From: Actinoplanes couchii
GTDB lineage: Bacteria; Actinomycetota; Actinomycetes; Mycobacteriales; Micromonosporaceae
NCBI RefSeq assembly: GCF_016862075.1
Contig: NZ_BOMG01000061.1
Coordinates: forward strand, 1-64,000
DNA length: 64,000 bases
Reading direction: 5' to 3'
Each line of letters opens with the position of its first letter. The first letter of the stretch is position 1. The notes under the pieces were generated by a model that ran no database searches, was not told the DNA's origin, and saw only the letters and a program-made list of their open reading frames with translations. Positions 60,008-64,000 of this stretch are shown here, piece by piece. The position numbers and the translations under genes were made by a program.

Positions 60008-62056
60008 GTGGCAGACCCACTGCGATCAACCGATCCGCGGACCATCGGGCGATATCGGACGCTCAAGCGCCTGGGGCAGGGCGGGATGGGTTCCGTCTTC
60101 CTCGCCGAGGACCCGGCGAGCGGGCGGCTGGTCGCGGTCAAGGTCATCCGGCCGGAGTTCGCGCACGAGCCCGAGTTCCGGGCCCGTTTCCGCAGCGAGG
60201 TCAACCGGGCCCGCCAGGTGCCGCCGTTCTGCACGGCCGAGGTGCTAGACGCCGACCCGGATCACGAGACGCCGTACCTGGTGGTCGAGTACGTCGACGG
60301 CCCCAGCCTCGCCGACGTGGTCACCGAGCAGGGGCCGCTGACCGGCGGCAGCCTGCACGGCGTGGCCGTCGGGGTGGGCGCCGCGCTGGCCGCGATCCAC
60401 GGCGCGGGCGTCATCCACCGCGACCTCAAACCCCGCAACGTGCTGTTCGCGCTGGGCACCCCGAAAGTGATCGATTTCGGTATCGCCCGGCCGCTGGAGC
60501 CGACGAGTTTCCACACCCGCGCGGAGGAGGTCGTCGGCACGCTGGCCTACATGGCGCCGGAGCGCCTCGACCCGGAGACCGACCGTGGGCTCACCCCGGC
60601 GGTCGACGTCTTCGCCTGGGGCGCCGTCGTGACGTATGCGGGCACCGGTCGCACACCGTTCGGCGGTGACAGCCCGGCGGTGACCGCGGCCCGCATCCTG
60701 ACCCAGCCGCCGCGCATCCACGATCTGCCGCCCTACCTGGCCGAACTCGTCACCGCGGCACTGGAGAAGGAGCCGGGGAACCGGCCCACCGCACCGGAGC
60801 TGCTGGATCGGCTGCTGGTCACCGGCGGGCCGAGCGCGCCCCCGCTCCCGCCTGATCTGCAACGGTCAGCCGAGGCGGCCCAGCAGTCCGGCCGCTACCA
60901 GACCGGGCCCCGCAGACGCGCCGGCCGCGGCCGTCTCCTCGGCGTGGTCGCCGCCGTCACCCTCACCGCCGTCGGCGCCGCGATCGGCACCGGAACCCTG
61001 CTGCGACCGGGACTGTCCCCGGCGAGCGCACCGACACCCGGCGCCGGCCCGGCGATCAGCGGCCCGGCGCTCTTCGACACCCTGGGCAGGGAGGCGTTCT
61101 TCGGCGCCGAACCGGAGGCGTCCGGCAGCTGCACGTACCAGAAAGGGCTGCGTGTGCTCGCCAAGCCCCGCGACGACGTCTCCTCCCCGGCGTTCGCCGC
61201 CGAGCCGACCGGGATGCAGTGCCCGGACTACCTCGCGACCGTCTTCCCACCGAGCCAGAACATCACCGTCCGGGCCACCCTCGCCAACGACCAGGCGTGC
61301 GCGGCGATCTGGTTCCGGGCCACCGAGGCCGACGGCCCCGCCGGTTACCGGGTCAAGATCTGCGCGGACCAGGTCGAGCTGACCAGCAACACCAACCGGG
61401 TCGGCGCGACCACCATCGCCGAAGTCAAAAGAGACACCTCCGCCGGTACGGCACACCGGATCGGTGTGATCGTCGACGCCGACAACGACCAGGCGATCGT
61501 CAGCATCGACGGCGCCGAGGCCCTGCGCGGACCGCTCACCGAGGACAGCCTGGTCAGCGGACAGGTGATGTTCGGCTCGGTGGCCGCGCCGAAGACCCGC
61601 TCCACGGTGACCTTCACCGACGCCGAGCTGCGGTCCGGCACCGATCCCGCGGTTCCGGCCGCGCCGGCGTACCTGACCGGCGACGACGCCTTCACCGCCC
61701 GGACCGACATGGTCTACAACGACGGGCGGGTGGCCATCTTCGAGAAGGTCGAGGTGATCACCGGCAAGGAGTACTGCGACCGGTTCGGGCTGGAGAACAC
61801 CTCACCGCAGTGTGACGTCGCGTACACGACGGTGCCCGGGCGGATCAAGGTCACCCTGCCGATCGCCGCGAAGCCGCAGTACTTCGATTTCGTGTCGAAC
61901 CCGGAGAAATGCACCGACCCGCAGACCCGGGCCGCGACCTGCCGGGTTCCGTTCAGCGACTTCGCCGTCATCCAGGACAGCGCCAAGGACCAGCAGGTCC
62001 ATCTGACGATCAAGAACGGCGAAGTGGTCGCGGTGGCCAAGCTGAACCTCGGCTGA
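60008..62056 (+). CDS. membrane Ser/Thr protein kinase with large extracytoplasmic domain
   Basis: The 682-residue protein has a complete kinase domain (about 13-265): GQGGMGSV, VAVKVIRPEF, HRDLKPRN, DFGIAR and APE. One transmembrane helix near residue 320 and a 330-residue outer domain follow. The first outer part (PDYLATVFPPSQNITVRATL) looks like a LamG/concanavalin-type beta-sandwich; the second has paired cysteines. GTG 60008 fits the kinase start. Likely paralogue of the kinase at 11075. Confidence 0.88.
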   Translation: MADPLRSTDPRTIGRYRTLKRLGQGGMGSVFLAEDPASGRLVAVKVIRPEFAHEPEFRARFRSEVNRARQVPPFCTAEVLDADPDHETPYLVVEYVDGPSLADVVTEQGPLTGGSLHGVAVGVGAALAAIHGAGVIHRDLKPRNVLFALGTPKVIDFGIARPLEPTSFHTRAEEVVGTLAYMAPERLDPETDRGLTPAVDVFAWGAVVTYAGTGRTPFGGDSPAVTAARILTQPPRIHDLPPYLAELVTAALEKEPGNRPTAPELLDRLLVTGGPSAPPLPPDLQRSAEAAQQSGRYQTGPRRRAGRGRLLGVVAAVTLTAVGAAIGTGTLLRPGLSPASAPTPGAGPAISGPALFDTLGREAFFGAEPEASGSCTYQKGLRVLAKPRDDVSSPAFAAEPTGMQCPDYLATVFPPSQNITVRATLANDQACAAIWFRATEADGPAGYRVKICADQVELTSNTNRVGATTIAEVKRDTSAGTAHRIGVIVDADNDQAIVSIDGAEALRGPLTEDSLVSGQVMFGSVAAPKTRSTVTFTDAELRSGTDPAVPAAPAYLTGDDAFTARTDMVYNDGRVAIFEKVEVITGKEYCDRFGLENTSPQCDVAYTTVPGRIKVTLPIAAKPQYFDFVSNPEKCTDPQTRAATCRVPFSDFAVIQDSAKDQQVHLTIKNGEVVAVAKLNLG

Positions 62057-62132
62057 CCCGCCGCACGGAAACTTGTCGTACCCCCGCGCTAGGTTCCTTC
62101 CGACAGAGCGAGAGCTGCGCGGGAGGCTGCGG

Positions 62133-62450
62133 ATGTACCGTCAGGGCGATGTGCTGATCATCCCGGTGGGTGAGGGCGACGTGCCCGCCACCGCACCGGT
62201 TCCCCGTGACCGCCGGGGCCGCATGGTCCTGGCCCGCGGCGAGGCCACCGGTCACGCCCACGTCGTCGGCGGTCCCGGGCTGCGGCTGCTCGCCGACCTC
62301 GACGACCCGGAGCGCATGTTCATCGAGGTGCCCGAGCACGGGCGGGTCAGCCACGAGGAGCACGGCCCGATCCCGCTGCCCCGGGGCCACTACCGGGTGG
62401 TGCGCCAGCGTGAGTACATTCCGGGCGCGTTCCGCCCGGTCGCGGACTGA
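62133..62450 (+). CDS. hypothetical protein upstream of a DUF6745 gene
   Basis: The 105-residue protein begins MYRQGDVLIIPV and contains GEATGHAHVV, a pattern I have seen in small actinobacterial proteins paired with DUF6745. GGGAGG lies seven bases before ATG 62133. It ends 12 bp before the DUF6745 gene. Function unknown. Confidence 0.7.
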   Translation: MYRQGDVLIIPVGEGDVPATAPVPRDRRGRMVLARGEATGHAHVVGGPGLRLLADLDDPERMFIEVPEHGRVSHEEHGPIPLPRGHYRVVRQREYIPGAFRPVAD

Positions 62451-62462
62451 GAGGGGCGCCTG

Positions 62463-63608
62463 ATGAGACTCACCCACGAGCAGGAGGCGATGGCCGCGGC
62501 CATCGAGGACCAGTGGCTGGCCGCCGCGGTCGAGACCGGGTCCGCGGTGCGCGAGGCCGCCGAGGATGGAGTACGCGTTCTGTACGCCCGGGCAGGGCTC
62601 CAGCCACCCGCGCGTGTCTACTGGTTCGGTTCGCCGCGGGCCGGAGCCGCCGCCGCGGCCCTGCTCTGCGGGGCGGTGAAACCCGGCCCGGACCTGCCGT
62701 CCTGGTTCGCCGCGGTGCATGCCGACCTGCTTCGCCAGGGCTGGAGCCCGCAGGACACGGTGGGGCGTTCGGTGCGCCGTCAGGTTCGCACCGAGCCGTG
62801 GGCTCAGGCTCGCCGGACCGCTCTGCAAGCACTCGGCGCGGACGGCTGGGCGCAGCTCAGTGCCGCCTCCGGCCGTCGCTCCTGGGGTCTGGTGATGGAC
62901 CTGATCGCCGGCCGGCTGCGGGCGCGTCTCGGCGAGGACCTGGTCGCTGACCTGGGCACCGGCGCCCGCACGACACTGCTCGACGCGGTCTACGGGCAGC
63001 ACGACGGCACCTGGCTGTGCACGTTCGAGGCCGCCGACCGGCTGGTTCCCGAGGCCGGGCTGATGCACCGGCTGGGCGGGCTCGCCGAGGTGGCCCGGCA
63101 GGCCGGCTGGTGGTGGGCGTTCGAGGACGCCGTCGTGCTGACCGAGCGGCCCACCCTGCTGGCCCGCGACAACGTCGGTCGCCTGCACCGGGGTGAGGGC
63201 GCGGCCATGGAGTTCACCGACGGCTACGGCCTGTGGGCGTGGCGGGGCATGCCGATCCCCGGCGATCTGGCCGCCGAGCTGCCCTCCCTGACGATGGAGC
63301 GAATCCGCAGCGAGGAGAACGCCGAGATCCGCCGGGTGATGCTGGAGCACTTCGGCTACGAGCGATATCTGCGCGAGGCCGGAGCCCGCAGACAGGGCAC
63401 CGACGAGACGGGCACGCTGTGGTGGCTGGACCTGCCCGGCGACGAGCCGCTGGTGATGGTCGAGGTGGTCAACTCCACCCCCGAACCGGACGGCACCTCA
63501 CGTGTCTACTGGCTGCGCGTCCCACCGCGGACCAGGTCGGCGCGGGCCGGGGTGGCGTGGACGTTCGGGCTGACCGAGGAGGAGTACCAGCCGTTGATCC
63601 AGACGTGA
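62463..63608 (+). CDS. DUF6745 domain protein
   Basis: The 381-residue soluble protein shows the layout I associate with DUF6745: RVYWFGSPRAGAAAAALL near the N terminus, WWAFEDAVVLTERP in the middle, and a C-terminal VEVVNSTPEPDGTSRVYWLRVPP segment. No catalytic motif is evident. It is coupled to the 62133 gene, 12 bp upstream. Confidence 0.72.
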   Translation: MRLTHEQEAMAAAIEDQWLAAAVETGSAVREAAEDGVRVLYARAGLQPPARVYWFGSPRAGAAAAALLCGAVKPGPDLPSWFAAVHADLLRQGWSPQDTVGRSVRRQVRTEPWAQARRTALQALGADGWAQLSAASGRRSWGLVMDLIAGRLRARLGEDLVADLGTGARTTLLDAVYGQHDGTWLCTFEAADRLVPEAGLMHRLGGLAEVARQAGWWWAFEDAVVLTERPTLLARDNVGRLHRGEGAAMEFTDGYGLWAWRGMPIPGDLAAELPSLTMERIRSEENAEIRRVMLEHFGYERYLREAGARRQGTDETGTLWWLDLPGDEPLVMVEVVNSTPEPDGTSRVYWLRVPPRTRSARAGVAWTFGLTEEEYQPLIQT

Positions 63609-63623
63609 TGCCACCGGCGAGGT

Positions 63624-64000
63624 TCATGACCGGGGGCGGTGCAGCGACGTCGCGGAGAGGACCGTGGCGGGCAGGAGGTCGGTGCGGCGGCGGGCTGTTC
63701 CGGCGAGCAGGTCGGCCACCTGGATCCGGGGATCGGCGCGGGAATCGGCCATCACCAGGCCGGCCAGCGGTGACATCCCGGTCACCGGGTCGGCCACCGC
63801 TTGACCGAGACGGGTCAGGCGGTCGGCGGTGAGGGCGCTCTGCTCATCGTGGATCACCAGGACCCGGCGCTGCTGAGCCGTGCCCGGGTCTGGGCAGTCC
63901 CGTCCGTCCGGGGTCGGTGGCTGCCTGCCGCTCCAGAACAGGATGGTTTCGGCCAGGGCCGGGAGCAGGGGTTCCAGCGGTGGCGGAATCTCCCGGTCGT
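63624..64000 (-). CDS. 5'-truncated hypothetical protein (DUF3800-like)
   Basis: The frame is open from the right window edge through 124 codons to a stop at 63624. It includes VLVIHDEQSALTADR and ADSRADPRIQVADLLAG, the closing motifs of DUF3800-like proteins, which end in an acidic ...ADLLA segment. The start lies outside the window; a GTG at 63857 is an internal codon. It converges on the DUF6745 gene. Confidence 0.6.
   Translation of the reverse strand, partial: DREIPPPLEPLLPALAETILFWSGRQPPTPDGRDCPDPGTAQQRRVLVIHDEQSALTADRLTRLGQAVADPVTGMSPLAGLVMADSRADPRIQVADLLAGTARRRTDLLPATVLSATSLHRPRS

Overview
The window is high-GC DNA (GTG and TTG starts, strong third-position G/C bias, many ATGA/GTGA overlaps) from a developmentally complex actinomycete. 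The gene mix (PASTA-less Ser/Thr kinases with extracytoplasmic sensor domains, SpoIIE and STAS proteins, GlxA-type AraC regulators, a class III lanthipeptide locus, many two-component and ECF proteins) is most like Actinoplanes or another Micromonosporaceae. That assignment is inference from gene content, not from a marker gene. No rRNA, tRNA, CRISPR, insertion sequence or prophage was recognised.

Layout. 1-8.2 kb: exported protein, alpha/beta hydrolase, LuxR regulator, membrane diguanylate cyclase with a worn-out EAL domain, SpoU methyltransferase, ECF (SigE-family) sigma factor with an overlapping membrane partner. 8.2-10.5 kb: a four-gene operon of GTP cyclohydrolase II, nitroreductase, zinc deaminase and MarR, with palindromes in its promoter. 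10.5-15.2 kb: Ser/Thr kinase, then an operon of NAD(P)-binding protein, small membrane protein, methyltransferase and a membrane-anchored VHL-beta-domain protein. 15.2-22.5 kb: GlxA regulator, orphan lycopene cyclase, DUF2855 protein, SDR/HxlR divergent pair, a NarL/histidine-kinase pair and an unrecognised protein.

22.6-29.3 kb holds the most notable unit: three tightly coupled genes encoding a kleisin-like protein, a winged-helix-like protein and a 1480-residue SMC-like ATPase. The layout resembles MukBEF, MksBEF and Wadjet JetABC, but no JetD nuclease is adjacent and the ATPase has Asn where the Walker-B Glu normally sits.

29.3-40.6 kb: LysR plus threonine aldolase; a complete alkanesulfonate operon (ssuD, flavin reductase, ssuA, ssuC, ssuB) with its LysR regulator and a promoter palindrome; a GAF/PAS histidine kinase and a SpoIIE phosphatase. 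41-42.7 kb: zinc-type oxidoreductase with an internal 27-bp repeat expansion, plus MarR. 42.7-45.4 kb: a class III lanthipeptide synthetase and a 41-residue precursor with a labionin motif; an 11-bp duplication puts the synthetase N terminus out of frame.

45.4-64 kb: TetR/SDR and SDR/XRE divergent pairs, two STAS proteins, a cupin, a PP2C phosphatase carrying an expanded repeat, an MMPL remnant, small membrane and lipoproteins (one frameshifted), a GlxA/GH43 pair, a second Ser/Thr kinase and a DUF6745 pair. A 5'-truncated gene runs off the right edge. Short tandem repeats recur throughout, and several cover the stop codon of the preceding gene.
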